Shown: piece after piece, positions 30,071 to 46,163 of the stretch
How the letters are laid out: every line of letters begins with the position of its first letter
Numbering within the stretch: position 1 is the stretch's first letter
Assembly (NCBI GenBank): GCA_025201845.1
Contig: MU603933.1
Span: forward strand, 48,525-112,524
Length of the DNA: 64,000 nucleotides
Source: Martensiomyces pterosporus
Taxonomy: Eukaryota > Kickxellomycota > Kickxellomycetes > Kickxellales > Kickxellaceae
Direction: 5' to 3'
Notes under the pieces: model-generated
The model's input: only the letters and a program-made list of their open reading frames with translations
Database searches by the model: none
Told to the model about the DNA's origin: nothing
Translations under genes and position numbers: made by a program

Positions 30071-33000
30071 CTAGTGGAGGTAGGAGAGGTCTGCTGAGAT
30101 GACAACGATGCGGCCGCCCTCGCATCCGACGACCAGTTGCTGTTCGGTCACTCCGCTCCAAGCCACCGAGCAGCCGCAGGCAGGAAGCTCAAACTGCCTG
30201 ACTATCCCAAGCGTGTGGGTGTCAAAAACAGCAACGCGAGAGTCGAGGCTCACACAGGCGCCAAACCTGCCGTCTCTGGTAAGCGCAATGTCTCTGAGGT
30301 GGCGGACCAGTTTGCGCGTGCGCAAATGCCGGCCGTTGATGTTGTAGACGTGCAGTGCAGCCACCTCTGACGCACCTTCGCCATGCTCAGTCTGCCGGCT
30401 CTGCGGTGCCGAGGCACTGCTCTGCTGGCTACTCTCGTACATTCCCTGGCTGCCAGCGCTGGAGGAGGCGCCTGTAGTGCTTGTGCTGTCCGCCCGGCTA
30501 AATTCCTGCGGCTTTTGGGGCATGACTCTGGAGCTCTGGTTAAGCGAGCGTACAGGATCGAGTCTGTCGCAGTAGTCAGTGGAGTTTAGCGACCCGGATA
30601 CGCTATAGCATACCACAAGAGCCTCGGCGCTCAATAGCACTCGCTCGACTCTGGAGTACCCTTCCTGGTGGCGGGAAACAGACGGGACGATGTCGTCAGA
30701 GCACGTAGAGTCGGGGCTCGCTGGAGCCAGCGTACGAAGGTACTGCCCGGCTCTTCTAGTCCACAGTATGACTGTGCCATCAGCAGATGCGCTAGCTATA
30801 GTGTCGTGGTCGGTGCTGATAGCCACATCCAGCACCGCTGCATCGTGGCCATGGAGGACATGGTTAAGCATCCACTTGCCGCCCTTGGTCCCAGCCGCCC
30901 TAGCACCGCTGCTGCCTCCACCGCTGGTGTATGCAGCCATGCTTGTATACCCGATATCGGTGTTCATTGGATCTGCTAAGCCGGAGGCGAACATCAGAGG
31001 CGCAGCAGCGCCAATCGCCCCTGCACCCATCTGCCCGCCATCTGCGCCAAAGATCATGCTGCCGCTGCCTGCGCCAGCTCCAAAGTCGACGCTGAGCACA
31101 GACACAGTGCCTTGGCTGGACCCAATGGCAACGCTGCCGCCATCATCGCTGACCGACACACACGTTTGCTGGCCAGGCAGGTAGACGTAGGACGAGGCAT
31201 TCATCGTGTCCAAAAGACGCGCTGCTAGCGGGATAAATACACTAGGCGGCGCCGACATTCCTGTAGGGTCACTCTCAGCCACGCCGGCATCCGAACCAGA
31301 TGCCTGCTTGTCGCTGTCTGAACCGCCCAGTAGACTGCCTCCAAATAAGCCGCCAAATCCACGGCCAGCTGGCGCACTCGCCGGTTTGCTGGCTGCCGGA
31401 GATGCCCTATTGCGATGCGGTGGCCTCGACATTGCGCCAACAACTGCGCCTGCGTATGCATTGGTCATGCTGATGCTGCGGCTGGTTGGGACCATTGCGC
31501 TAACAAGCGCTGCTCTCTGTGGCGTGTCTGGTGCCGGTGGCCGCTCGCCTGCGATGCGCGTGCACTTGACTGTGCCGTCATGGTGCGCACAGCTTACCAG
31601 CAGTTCCGGCATATTCGGGATAGTGGCATACGATACAGGTCGCTGGTGTGCCACTGCAAATCGCTGGCTGTCGCTTGGGGGGCTCGCTGCAGAAAGCATA
31701 TAGTACCCTTCAACAAGCGGCTCCACTGCAAGCTGGAACTTGTAGTCGTGGCTGGTAAACAGCGACAGCTGGTACACGCTGACCCGGCCCGAGGAATCGA
31801 CTGCTGTAATCGTCTCCTTTGCTGCTCGATGGCTGTGGCTGCCCAAGGCTGCCGTGCCCATGTTGGACGCCACTGATGCCGCGGCAGTCGCTGCTTGTGA
31901 AGACTGGCGAGTTCGAGCATCTGGCCAGGGCATCGACCCTAGTGCTGGCATAGGCTGCTGCCCCGGTGGAGTGCGCTGTGGGCTGCTAATAAACGAGATG
32001 TCGCAGTTGGATGCCTGCAGGACAAAGTGCTGCACCTGGCCAGTTGGGCTAGTCAATGGAGTATACAGCGGCGGCGGCAGGTGCGCATGCCTTGCGGGGT
32101 GCGGCGCAGTGAACAGCTGCGTGGGTGTTTGGCCAAAGTAGTTGATCTGGCTCTCAACGCTGGCGCGCTCAATGGGGTCCTGGATGGAGTCCAGATTCAC
32201 AGCGCCCTCATATGTCAGGTAGTAGAACACGTTGTGCGATTTCACAGCCTCGGGCCCACGCTGCTTGTACCCAAAAATCAAGTCGATCCACCTGTGCAAG
32301 TTGGCTGAAACGTAGTCTGACTCCAGCGCCTGGCGGTTGATTCTGACAAACTCCTCTGGCGTTGATGCCCAGGGCGGAAGCTTTACATCGCCCAGTCGCG
32401 TGCCGTCTTGCTTCTTTCCCAGATCAACGCTGCTGAGGTTGACCAGGAACTCAGGCAGGTAGAAGAACTCAGGCACAAGCTCCTTGACGTCCCCAGGACC
32501 AGTCATGCAAGAGTTCCAGGCGTCGCTGATCGAGTGGAACTGGCGATCAGCATGGTCGAATTTCCCGCTCTGCAGGGAGATGTGCACTGAGGTGAACGGC
32601 TCCGTGCGAATCAGATAGTATGCCACCGAGGCTGCAGACGAGTAGTGCGTTCCATAGTGGAATTTCTTGATGCGCCCAGTAGGATCCTCAAACGTCTCGT
32701 ATCTCTCAACAAAATGGCGCAGACGCCTCTCGTTTAGGGCACCGATTGGGCGAGACAGGTCGCGGTACACTCTTGGGTCTTGAAGGTCCAGCCACTTGCT
32801 GGTATAATCGCTGATGATCCAGGGGAAAACAGGGTACTGGGACAAGTCGTTGTACGACCGGCCCGCCACCGTGTTGAGAGCCATGAGATAGTCAAAGTTG
32901 CTCAGCTCGCCGTGTTGCCAACGCTCGGTAAGCTTCAGCCGGCTCAGCAGGCCAGGCGGCGACTTTATGTCAGATAGAGACAGCCCGCTATTTGCCGCCG

Positions 33001-36000
33001 ACAGCGAGGTTATCTTCCACATCAGCTGCAGCAGATCCTTCTTGTCTGGGATGTTGAGGAACACCGATGTGTGGTCAGCGAAGAATATTTCGAGTGCCGA
33101 CTTTCGCAGCATGTAGCGCCTAAAGTGGATCTGGTGTATCTGAGACAGAGGCCATGAAATGTCGCGGCCTAGCTCGGTGCGAATGAGTTGAGGCGTGCTG
33201 TCGCTGCCTGCTGACCTGCTGCTGCTGCTTTGCGATTTGGCCTTAGAGCCAGAGCTGCTGCTGTCAGATCCCTTGAAGCACGCCCGGCCGTCTTTATCAC
33301 GGCCGACTGCGAAGCGCAGCGAGGATTTGGTCAGCTCGACACGGCCACAGACACCGCCGAGAAGAACGATTCGCTCGCCAGCTACGCCCAGAAGCACTCT
33401 TCCGGGCTCTGCTGCTGCAACGACGGTTAGATCCTCGGAGGTCACCAGGCTCCACTCCTCATCGCCCTCAGGACCTTGTGCGTCGGGGTCTGCAATCCCC
33501 GAGATGGACAAGGAAAGCTGTGGCACATCCTCGTCGCCATCAAACTCGGATCCGCTCCCAGCTCTATTTTGTGCGCTGGGTTTGCGCTGGGATCCCGTCC
33601 GGTCGCGTCTGCTAGCCGCCAAGTGGTGGTCCTCAAAGTGCGCGTTCTTAATTAGGCGCCGTCTCATGCGGCTGCTGTTCTCTGTAGCGTCAAGCATCCA
33701 ATGATGCCTTGGGGTGTTGGACCGCCTAGATGACCGGGGTCTTACGCGCCAGGGGCCACGGGGACCAGACAGCTCACGCAATCGGCGGCGCCAGAGCCTG
33801 AGCCACGGCCCATGCTGCCCACCTGGGATCCAGCAAGGACCCTCAGCTGCGTCAGCCTTGACACGCGACGTCTCCTCGGCCTCAACAGGCAGCGTGCTTC
33901 CAGCCACAGCTGTCTGCACATCCTTCACAGCACGCATCTGGGACGATTCGTCCTTGTATGAGTGGACAAGGACCTCACTGAGGATGCAGGCAAAGGCATC
34001 CTGCGATGCCGATGCCTGCCGCATCTCCACCTCTTCCATGCTGCGCATCGATGGCATGAACCGCGTTCGGTACAGGTCCTGCCACTCGGGCGACTGGATG
34101 AATTGGATGAACTGCTTTCTGTCCTGATCAAATCGGTACGCCGATTTGTTCTTCTTCAGGTTGCTTCCCAAAAAGACCCTCAGACACGTCTCTTCGAGGT
34201 GGGCGCGGAAGCGCTGGAACACAAGCATATACAGCTCTGCGATGCTGCCGCGAACAGATGCTTGCCCCGCACCATCCTTGCTAGGCAGAGGCTCGCTAGA
34301 CTGGGGAGCGGCGTCGTGGGTGCTTGCTGCATGCGGCGGATCTGCAGCTTCGGCCTGCTCCTCGGCAAACATATAGGCCTCGTGGATATACCCAAGAGCT
34401 GCCAGTGCCTGCTGCGAGATTCCGCAAGCGCCATCGCACACAAATCCCGAGGCATCCGTCGATGGGAGCCCTGGGCCGGCCCCCAAGAACGGATGGCGCT
34501 CCAGCAGCTGCACCATGAAGGCGAGGCTCTCTTCAACCCGCTGAAGCTGCATGCTACGCACCCCTGACAGAATGAGGCGAAGGATCTGCTCGCACATAGG
34601 CGCCTTCAAGCCGGCCCGATGCTCGTCGATCTGAAGCATAAACCTGACCATCTCACGCGTAAGTTCCGGTGTGTCATCCCAGGGGCTGTGCTGGCTGCGG
34701 TATATCGTATCGCGGTCACTGGCTGGGTTGCTTGGCGCTGTTGCAGATGGGCTGGTCGATAGAGCCTTGAGCTTCTCGTGGTGAAAAGCAACGTACTCTT
34801 GGAACTGGTGATAGTTGAACAAAAAGTCAAGCGCATGCAGCACAAATGCTGCCAGATTCTGCAGCAGCACAGCGTTGTCGTCCTGCACTGCGCCTGCTGC
34901 TGCTGCTGCTGTTGTTGGAGAGAACTCGGACTGTGCCTGCGACAGAACAGCAGACATTAGCCGCAATGCCAGCGGCACGGAGCCCGTTGGCGTGTACGCC
35001 CAGAGCCTCAGTATCGATCTATGGACTTCGTCGGCGCAGTCTGGCCTGCGCCTAAATAGGTTCCAAACGAGGACCCGGATCAAGTCAACCGTAGCCTGCG
35101 ACCAATCTGCCGCCGACGCCATGAGTTCTGCCTCTGCCTGCACAGACAAGGAGTTGATATCACGATCGAAATGGCTGCCATACGCCCTACCGGTTCCTTC
35201 CAGCGGCTGTTTGTCCATAGTATTCCGTAGCTGAGATGCGCGTCGTTCAACCCATGCCTTGCGTGCAGCGGCATGGCCGATAGCAAGGCTCTGCAAATGC
35301 TGGTCCAAGGTTGTGTGTGGAATGAGCTCCAAGTGGTCGACTGCCTTTACATACACCTCGGCCAGCCGATACGGCTGAGCTGCACCTTTCCTGGGGACGG
35401 CATCCACGTTTGGGGATGACGCGGCGCAGTGTGCCGCAATGCTTGCTTCGCTGGTAAGGTACCCAGCCAGAACCACCATGGTCACAAGCATGTTTAACAC
35501 CGAGAGCTGTGACGAGCACAGAGCATCATAGTTCCTGGGCTCGTCATTCAACAGACGATGCAAATCATTGATGACCATGACCCGAATTGCAGGATCCGTG
35601 CCAGGTGCACAAGCCAGCTCAAGAATAGCATTGCACGCGTCTGCAGTTTGGATCAGGCGTGATGGCAGTGGGCTAACAAACGACTCTTGCCCGTCAGTGG
35701 TGGCAGCCTCAAGCACTGCGACGTCATCCTTTGCGGATAAAGCTGCTGACAGGTTGCGCACATGCTGCGGAGCCCTTTTGCCCGGCATCCCATCCAAGTG
35801 GCCCCTTGCTGCTGACGAGATGTTGGCACTAGCCAGCAAAGATGCATGGTCGCGCAAGGCCAAGCAAAGCAGCGAACGATACAAGGCCGGAGTCAGCGCC
35901 CGCTTCGTGCGCACCAGAGCCAAAGCCCGCGACACGTCGTCAGACTCAATGGCCACTGAAGCACGGCCACGGAAGCTGTTGGTCAGCCGACTAGCTGCGC

Positions 36001-39000
36001 TCTCATACTCCTTGGCCGCAGAGGCCATGGTCGAGAACAACACAATGATGTTGATAGCCTCTGCCGCCATACTGTCGTCATCACATTCGATGATATGGCA
36101 CACAACGCTCAGGCCATGCAGGCTAAGCAGCTTTGAGGCGAGGCCATTGGCGTTGTGTGATCCATCGGCCAAGCAGCGGAACAGCAGCTGCAGGATCTCC
36201 TTTGTGTGGTCCGTATCGCGGTTGCACGTGTAAAGCAGGTGCCGAATGAGGTGCGAGATGTCAGCTTTGTTGGCATCCGGAACGTGCGAGTGGCGAGTCG
36301 ACAGCGAGCTATGGTCCTCCGACGCAGAAAGGAACAGCTCCAGTGTGCGCAGCAATATCCTGCGCATCTGCCTTGTCTCGCTCCGTGGCAGCGCCGGGAA
36401 CCCTGGAATCTCGCCACTAGTGTACTCGTCATCGTCGTCGTTGTGTCCGTAGCCGTCATCGCTTACGGTATTGCAGCTCTCGTTACTAATCGATCCACGG
36501 TCGCTGGCAATGTCGACAGGCGGGCTGCTGCCAGATGGGGTGGATCCTTCGCTGTGTGCATTGGCTTCGTTGATAAGTACTGTGGTGCGTGTTGGGGGCT
36601 GACGAGCTGCTGCTTTTGCCTTCTGCTGCTGCTGCTGCTGATGCTGAATGTGCTGCGAGGAGTCGTATGGGTAAAAGTTGAACAAGGAGTAGAGTATCCA
36701 ACGGATGCCAATAGCCCCACTGCCTGCGCTGGGTCCACAGATTCCCGCAGATGCGTTGCTCCGCTTCCCCGATCTGTCGCCTCTACGTCCTGCACACAAT
36801 ATCCGGTGCGCCTCTTTCAAGTACTGCAGCTGGTTATCCGTGCCAGCTCTGCGCCAGATGCTGAGGTTCAAAACGAGGTCGTGCTGCACCTGGCTCCAAA
36901 ACAGCGAGGTGTCTGAATACACAGCAGGGAGCAGCCCTCCCTGTTCGTCGAATGCGCTTTGGAACGCCTGCATCGCGCGGAGAGCAGCAATCGTGAGATG
37001 AGACGCTGGATCCTCCATGCTCTTCTGGAGTATGCTTGCGATAAGGGGCACCAGCTGCAAAGTCCGAATCCCCGTCAGATGCCGTGGGTCGCCGCGAATT
37101 ATGTCACGCAGCCAGTAGAAAAACGAAGGAAGCGGCATGCGGTCAAACGCCTTCTGGTCAAACACGCTCTCCTCCGACCCGAGCGGCCCTTCTTTGGCAG
37201 GCACGGCAGCAGACCCAATCCAGTCCAAGTGGTGCAGCAGGATAAGCGCTGGCTCAAGGCCGCCGATAAAATGAAGGGCCTGGTGGATGGTCATTGTGCT
37301 GATAGGCAGAACATCGCCTCGCATTTGCCACGGCTGCGCTGCTTCCTCGAGGCGTGCCTTTGCCTCGGCAGTCTCCCATGCCGCCTTTGGAGAGCTCAGT
37401 GGTCCAAGAGAGATGGTGTTTTGGCCCAAGTTCTGCGCGGCAGCCATGCCGCTGCTATATCTGAGGTTTTCCCGCACCACCGTCTGACACACGCCAATGG
37501 GACTAAGATCGTAGCACGTCCTGTCGCTGGTTGCACCCGCATCAAGACTAAGAATCAGCCTGGCGCTCAGATCGCCGCCTTGGAAAAGCGCGTTAATATC
37601 GTCTGAAAGACTCGCAGAGCGCGACGCCGCTGGGGGCTCGCTTGGGGTCTGGCTCAGCGCCAATGTCTCGAGCATTGGGTCAACCCCTTGCGGCTTACGG
37701 AACTGCATGCTGTGTGTGGGACCCAGGTGGTGTAGCAGCTCGACCTCATGCGAGCGCAGGGGGCCGTCAAACATGCGGATACCTGATATGCGGCCAGAGA
37801 ACGACCTGGCAATATCAGGGACATTCCGCTGTCTAGCACTCGACTCTGTGCGCCCCAGAAACGCAGGTGAACCACCGATATAGCACGACCGGTAGCTGCA
37901 CTGCTCAATGAATGGCAAAGAGCCCTTGTACGCCTGCATGCCATTCAAGTAGACGTGCACGTTTGACGACCCAAATGGCGACCATCCCCGCTTGGCCGGC
38001 GTGTAGCAGACCGACAACGAGTGCCACCTTCTAGGGCCAACAAGCCCCTCAGCGCATTTGACATGCTGCGACGAGCCGCCGATGGTGAGCTGGATTTCGA
38101 TCCCCTGCGAGATGAAATTGTGCGAGATGACGAGCATATCGCCTTGCGCTGCTGTGAGACACAGGATTGTCCCTGATGTGGGCTTGGGCTCTGCATCGCC
38201 ACCAAAAAGCGAGGGCAAGCCACTCGTTGACAAATTCCGGCTGCTTGGCTCCGAGCCTGACAACGACGACAAAGCGCTGTGCTCCTTGGCCGGCGCCACC
38301 ACATGCTGCTCGCTGCTGGGAGCTACAATCTGGTCAGGGTGCAGCCAAGCAGCGAATGTAAACCCCTTCTCTGGAATTCGGCGGAAAAAGGGGGCATGAA
38401 TTGCACTGGGCTGCCCGCCAAAGCTGAAGTAGCTGCCGCCAGCTTCCGATCTGGCACATTTCATAAGCACTGCCGACAACATCTGGCGCACCATCGTCGT
38501 ATACCCGGCTGCCTCGTTCATGCCAAAAGCCACGCCCTGGTCTCGTGGGTCGCCCGGCCCAGAAGCAAGCGTGCGGAATACTAGCTTGAGATCCGATGCG
38601 CACACCGACTTGCTCAGCACCGCAGCCAGCATTCGCCCAAGAGCCCTGATGTACGCGACAGCTATCCTTTTGCGACTCTCGCACTTGGGCGATGCGAGCG
38701 ATAGCTCCAAAAACAGCAGCTGGAGTCCCTCGACGCACTGTCTAGCCATCGTGCTCTGCGACCACCACCACTGAGCACGGCTGTTGGCCTCGCACCAGCG
38801 AGCAATAAAACGCATAACGGGGATCCGCTCTTCCAGGACCAAGTGCGGATACGCGGCTACCACAGTAGAAACCCAGTCACGGTCAATAAGCAGAGCCCCC
38901 CATGTACGGCATGCGGATGGGCACGGCGACCCAGACAACAAAGAGAGTAGCCCCTCTGCTATGGGGGCTCTGGCAATGGCAGGGTGCTGCATGAGAGTTT

Positions 39001-42000
39001 CCGTGCAAGTGTGGGTGATCCGATACCCGCCAAAACCAGCGAATGTAGATGTATGCTCGGGAGAGCCATGGATAAGCAGTGCAATGAGCGCCAAAGCCTC
39101 CCCAATTAGCACACCCAGATTCCGGCCATACTCGCTGGCATGTGAGCTGCCGTGGGTATTGCCGCCGTTGAAACTGGAAAACGTCGAATCGCCAGTGGGT
39201 TTCCCACTAAGGTTTATAGTAGCAGCAAGCTGCAGCATGCTCAACAAATCCTCCAAGGCGCCGCCGCTAACTATAAGCGATCCAACATCCCTATGCGCCC
39301 CCGTATAAGCCAGCATTGACATGGCGTGCAAAAGAGCTCCGCGGTATAGCTCGGCAAACCGTGCGTGCTGCCTAACAGGGGCTACCTCGCTTATATCGCT
39401 AGGCACAAGGCATTGCAGGGCAAAGGACGACCATCTCTGCGCTGCTATTATCCTTTCCCGCGAATCGGCCTCAACACCAAGGTTAGCTTCGTTGCCAAAG
39501 GCAGCGATGAGTAGCCAGCGTAGGACAGCCGTGGTCTGAATGCTGGAAAACTCCACAATCGCCCAAACATTGCTAGACGACAAATCGCGCAACACTGACG
39601 AGTAGCTCACTAGGTCTTTCGAGTTTTCCTGCCTGCACGCCGAAGAGTGGCACAGCTGCCATACAACTCGTGGGATCAACGACTGCGAGGCTTCTTCGTG
39701 GACAGAAAAACCAGTCCATCCGGCGTCTTCTGACGTGCGCTCCTGACTGCAGTCAGCTGCCGCTGCTTCAAGCAGAAATAGTGCAGCGCACATCAGTCGG
39801 TCCGCCCATGTGGTGCTCTTTGTCGAGGCTGCAGGGTCAGCGATGTCCCAGACGCTGCTCTCTTCGGGAAGGCTGACTACAGAAAGGTCGCCTATGCTCT
39901 GCGCTATAGCATCGACCGCGTGTGATCCGCCGCCAGATCCGCCGCCACGCTGTCCGACAGCACGATTGAGGTTATATACTGCTGTCACCAAGCAGCCCAG
40001 GCTCTGCGTCTCATGCACTAGCGACCGGAACCTCTGGATGTTCTCCCAACAGACGACCAAAAGACTCTGGGCCGCATAGAAGCCAGCAGCGTATGCTGCT
40101 GACTCCGATCCGCGTACAGATAGCGCCGATATAACCTCAAGGAGCTTTGTAAAGACTAGCTTGCACACGGGCGGCTTTAACAGACCAGAGCTGGGGGCTG
40201 TGCTGCTTGGCAGCGAGCGTGTCAGAAGCCACCCGGCTAGCGTAAACATGCGCTGGAGTACACACATAGCGCTACCCTCACCCTGCTTTTGCTCCGAGTC
40301 TGCCACACTTAGACAAATACCGACCGAGTCGCATGACAGCAGCCTGTCCCAGACCTGGGCACGCACGCCATCAAGAATTGTACGCAGCGCTGCAGGCTGC
40401 AAAGGAAGCAAGCACGCTTTCCACAGGAACCGTGTATACTCGGCCAGGAACATGTATTTAGCGTGGCTATCGCTACATAGATCCCCCACCGAACCACCAA
40501 ATGCGCCTGGCTCTGGGGACAGGTGCTTGGCTGATGGTGCTGTCCCAGGCGATACGCTTGCATGGCTAGCAATAGCGATGAACAGCTGGTGAGCTGTGGT
40601 GAGGCTCGATTGAACAAACCAAGGCAGGCTTGGGTGTGCAGAGTGCTGTGATACATGTGCGACAACTGCATCAAATATGCGGCGCAGCCGTGTATCAGGA
40701 ATCGAGCAGCCATCTCTGGTCAGATACAGGTCAAAAGTTGCCAATCCCAGCTGGCCCTTGCTTGAACGGGGCCCCGTTTTAATGCTGCGCCGCATTGCTG
40801 TGAGGTCGCTATCGAAAGAATCGGGCACCTGGCCAAAGTAAATCGTGTCCAGACTACGCTTATCCTCTGCCGAAAGCGCAGCGGCAATGGCTGTGTCTGG
40901 CCTGTGCACGCGCTGGACGGGCTCATACGACCGCAGATATTCCGCTGGCCGGGATGCAGTGGTCGCCCAAAATGCGTTCACTCCATCCTGAATCTCGCTG
41001 CTCCACCCTGCAACCTCGGGGTGCTGCTCTACGGCAAGCAGCATCAACCTCCATGCGACATACGCTTCATCAACATCCAGCCACGTCAGCGTGCGGCCAA
41101 TAGCTTCGACCACGCGGAGCTGACTGACCAACTGACCATCTAGGCACCCAGACACCAAAAGACCGCCAGTTGCACAGCAAAGCGACAAGACAGCTGAGCT
41201 GAATTGTGTTCGAGATGGTGCGGTACCCAGGTATCGCCAGAACCGCAGCAGCCCCTTCAGCACACCCTCCAGGCTATCCTGGGTGTCTACCACGCTGAGA
41301 TCGGCTATGGGCTCGATGGCACCTGAACCTCGCAAGTAGTCTATAAACTGCCTGTCTGGATCAAGCAGGCAAACGCACAGGTGCATGGTGTTCTGGAAAA
41401 GCAGCCCTGCCGTCACCGATACGGCCTCACGTATGCTGCCTTGGACAGCGCTTTGCCTTGCATCTCTGCCACGTGCCCTGTGCGTGTTGATGCTCGCTTC
41501 GCTTCTGCGCAGAAGCGGTTTCTGCCAGTCGAACGAGCGGATATCCGCTGCAAACAAGCCGTCCTGTGCCCAACCTGCAGTGCTTTCCGCACTGCTGCTA
41601 AGCACGTCTACGCCGAGCTCGCGAATAGCTACCAGTGTGTTGCAAATGCATGCAATGATTCCGTGGTGTATCAGGACACGCCGGTTCTCTGGGTTTGTGC
41701 TGAGCCATGCAACGAACTGCAGCGTCAATAGTATGCGCTCCGACCAAATGCTGTGTTGTTCAAGAGATGCGTCGCTGTCACCCGTGTCGCACAGGATGAT
41801 CGTCGATTTCAGCGAGATTCTAACTGCGGCCGCTGCCACAATTGTTACCCTTGACGGAAGGATGGGGCACGCGTCAGTGCTGCAGCGGTATTCACCGTCG
41901 CCTCGCTTAGCTGAGCCGCCGCCAGCGCTGCTAAGAAACCCAGATTGCTTTAGGACATCAAGTAGCGGCTACAAGCATATAGTCGGTGTTTTGGCAGAAA

Positions 42001-42276
42001 ATGACGGCGCTCAGCGTGTGTACAACATATTATCAGCACCGCTGCATGAATACGGATGGTGCAAATATGGCAAAAGGCATGCCGCGACGATGGAATAAGA
42101 GCAGATAAGACATGTAAGCTGCTACTTGCCTCCCAGTTGTTCTCCTCGTTGATAGACCATGACGCTGACTCTGCCATGCTCTGCAAAGCACCAATGTTCC
42201 ACACCTGCTTCTCATTGGCACCGCGCGTTGTCCGCTGGCACTGAACGCAGTCGGAAGAGCTATGGCGACTGCTCAT
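30071..42276 (-). CDS. giant BEACH-WD40 protein (Lvs/Alfy/Bph1-like)
   Basis: One uninterrupted frame (30071 to about 41823) encodes about 3,917 residues with no ATG near its 5' end. A probable first exon is 42126-42276 (MSSRHSSSDCVQ..., with VWNIGALQSMAESASWSIN). Joining it through a GTAGCA donor and a GCAG acceptor at 41823/41824 keeps frame and gives about 3,967 residues. Order: armadillo-like helices; a concanavalin-like segment (about 1200, FTFAAWLHPDQ); a PH-BEACH domain (about 2840-2960); BEACH (about 3020-3300: FDYLMALNTVAGRSYNDLSQ, FPWIISDY, FHYGTHYSSAASVAYYL); C-terminal WD40 repeats (HGHDAAVLDVAIS, SASADGTVILW). No FYVE zinc finger follows the WD40s. The family acts in membrane trafficking, lysosome size and autophagy. 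The 5' end is the uncertain part. Confidence 0.85.
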
Positions 42277-42747
42277 TGCTACGCTTCGAGCTGTGTGCGC
42301 GGAGTAGAGGCGCGTGTGTGCACTATAGCAATAGCCAGTAATTGTTGAAAGGGACAATAAAGCAGCTGCGTAGTTCGGAGAAAGGCGAGTATCAATATGG
42401 ATAAGAAAGCAAAGCGCGAAGGAAAGCTAAAAGGGGAAGCGAGGCTTGGTAAGGAAAAGCCAGGCGCAGGGCACAAAATCATCTTCTGGGCCAAAGGAGT
42501 TGGATTTATCACACGGGCAGCCCTACTCCTCTCTCATGCGCAGCGGAGAAAGACTTGGCACACCACCGCCTCTGCAAATTAGGAACCACGCTTTTTGCTT
42601 TCTCTGGACTCTGCTGCATTGTACTATGGAAGCGAGATAAAGAGCTAGTGCAGACCGCTCGCAAAGACGAGTAAGGAGGGCCTGAAGGAGGAAAAATGTC
42701 GGCCCGTGCGCATTGGCACGGGGCCCATGCTGTAGGTGGCTGTGTAT
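42277..42747. other. intergenic region upstream of the BEACH gene
   Basis: 471 bp between the proposed BEACH first exon and the coatomer zeta stop. Further 5' exons of the BEACH gene could lie here. A plus-strand Lys-rich open frame from 42397 has no recognisable relatives and is not called. Confidence 0.35.
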
Positions 42748-43538
42748 CTATCTGAGCAGAGCAAGATTGAAGCGCTCCCTGGCCTGCTTGTACGCGTCCA
42801 TCAATGTCTGCTCATTGAGGTTTGACAGCGAGACATCGATCGTATCTGTGCCGCGCTTCGATACATGGGAGGCGATGACATTGGGGTCAGACTCGAGCGC
42901 AATTCCGTCGTCGATGGTTTCGTCCAAGGCAAGCACAACCATGTCGAGATTGTCAAGAAGGCTCCGCTTGTCGACGTTGTGTCTACAATAGATGAAGAGC
43001 ATAGCCCGCTGCATAATGTCAGTGGCAAGAAGGCTCCGCTTGTCGACGTTGTGTCTACAATAGATGAAGAGCATAGCCCGCTGCATAATGTCAGTGGCAT
43101 GCCAGGCTTATATGCAGCCGCCTTCTCGCCAGCTGCGTGTACATGCGCATACGCGACGCTAGCGTAAGCATTCATGCAAAGATGGGCTGCAGCGTGTGTT
43201 GTGCAGAAAGGAACTTACTTCAGCAGGATGGAGACGGCCTCGACAAACCCATTGAGCACAGATCCCAGCAGCAGCTCGTTCTCCTCAGGATCTCCGACCA
43301 GGTAGAAGTAGACGTCGTTGATGTACTTGAACAGAATTGTCTGCCCATCATAGAGAATGACCTCGCTGTTCGACTTGCGTGTTTTGCCGAACAGGTCCTT
43401 CTCAAACGCCTTCTGCTCCTTGAGCGTCTTGTAACTCTGCACGGTCTGTCCACGGGTGTAGTACTTTGCGACGAGACGCTGGCCATCGCTGTCCAGGATG
43501 ACCATGGCCCGCGTTGTGTAAAGCGACAAATTCGACAT
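42748..43538 (-). CDS. RET3: coatomer subunit zeta (Ret3/COPZ), 2 exons with a duplicated 3' splice site
   Basis: COPI coat subunit for Golgi-to-ER retrograde transport; longin fold. Exon 1 is 43219-43538 (MSNLSLYTTRAMVILDSDG..., ending SILL plus AA; donor GTAAGT). Exon 2 is 42748-42982, from acceptor TTGTAG, resuming K-HNVDKRSLLDNLDMVVLALDE; total 184 residues, normal length. A perfect 72-bp tandem duplication covers the acceptor and 29 nt of exon 2, so a second identical acceptor lies 72 nt upstream (exon edge 43054). Its use keeps frame and inserts 24 residues (ATDIMQRAMLFIYC... plus a repeat of RHNVDKRSLL). Confidence 0.92.
42954..43097 (-). repeat. perfect 72-bp tandem duplication across a 3' splice site
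   Basis: Copies are 42954-43025 and 43026-43097, identical. On the coding strand each holds the end of the RET3 intron, TTGTAG, and the first exon-2 codons (HNVDKRSLL). The period is divisible by three and no stop is created, so either acceptor gives an open product. Confidence 0.96.
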
Positions 43539-43935
43539 TCTACTCTGGCCCTCTGTGTCGGGGTGGGGTTGACTGATGGTGCGATTGCAGCGGCTTAAAA
43601 GGCCAACAGGCGAGGAATAAACAACCAGCAAAAGTTAGTGCAGAGAAGAAGAGCACTCAAGGTGAAATTGAGGCCTGAAGACGCCAAAAACGTGGCACCT
43701 GGATTGCCAGAGCTAGAGCTGGCGAAAATGCACTCCGGCTGCCCATTGGCCGGCTATTACACGTGACGCGTGGTGCACACTAGATGGCTGTTTCAAACGG
43801 CGACCCTGCTGTATTGTCTTGAGTGAGCGACCTTGTTTCGCAAATGCAAGCAGGCAGGCAGGCAGCAAGAGAGAAGTATATGCGAAGAAAAGAGACAAAG
43901 TACACACATGTATAGAATAAGAGGCTTTTGGGTGG
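43539..43935. other. intergenic region RET3-DIM1
   Basis: 397 bp holding the RET3 promoter and the DIM1 3' flank. A (CAGG)n-like patch (gcaggcaggcaggcag) is near 43850. No gene seen. Confidence 0.45.

Positions 43936-46163
<2,228 letters not shown>

Noticed and set aside
42397..42582. Lys-rich plus-strand frame MDKKAKREGKLKGEARLG
   Set aside because: It lies in an A-rich promoter-like stretch, is short, and has no relatives that I recognise.
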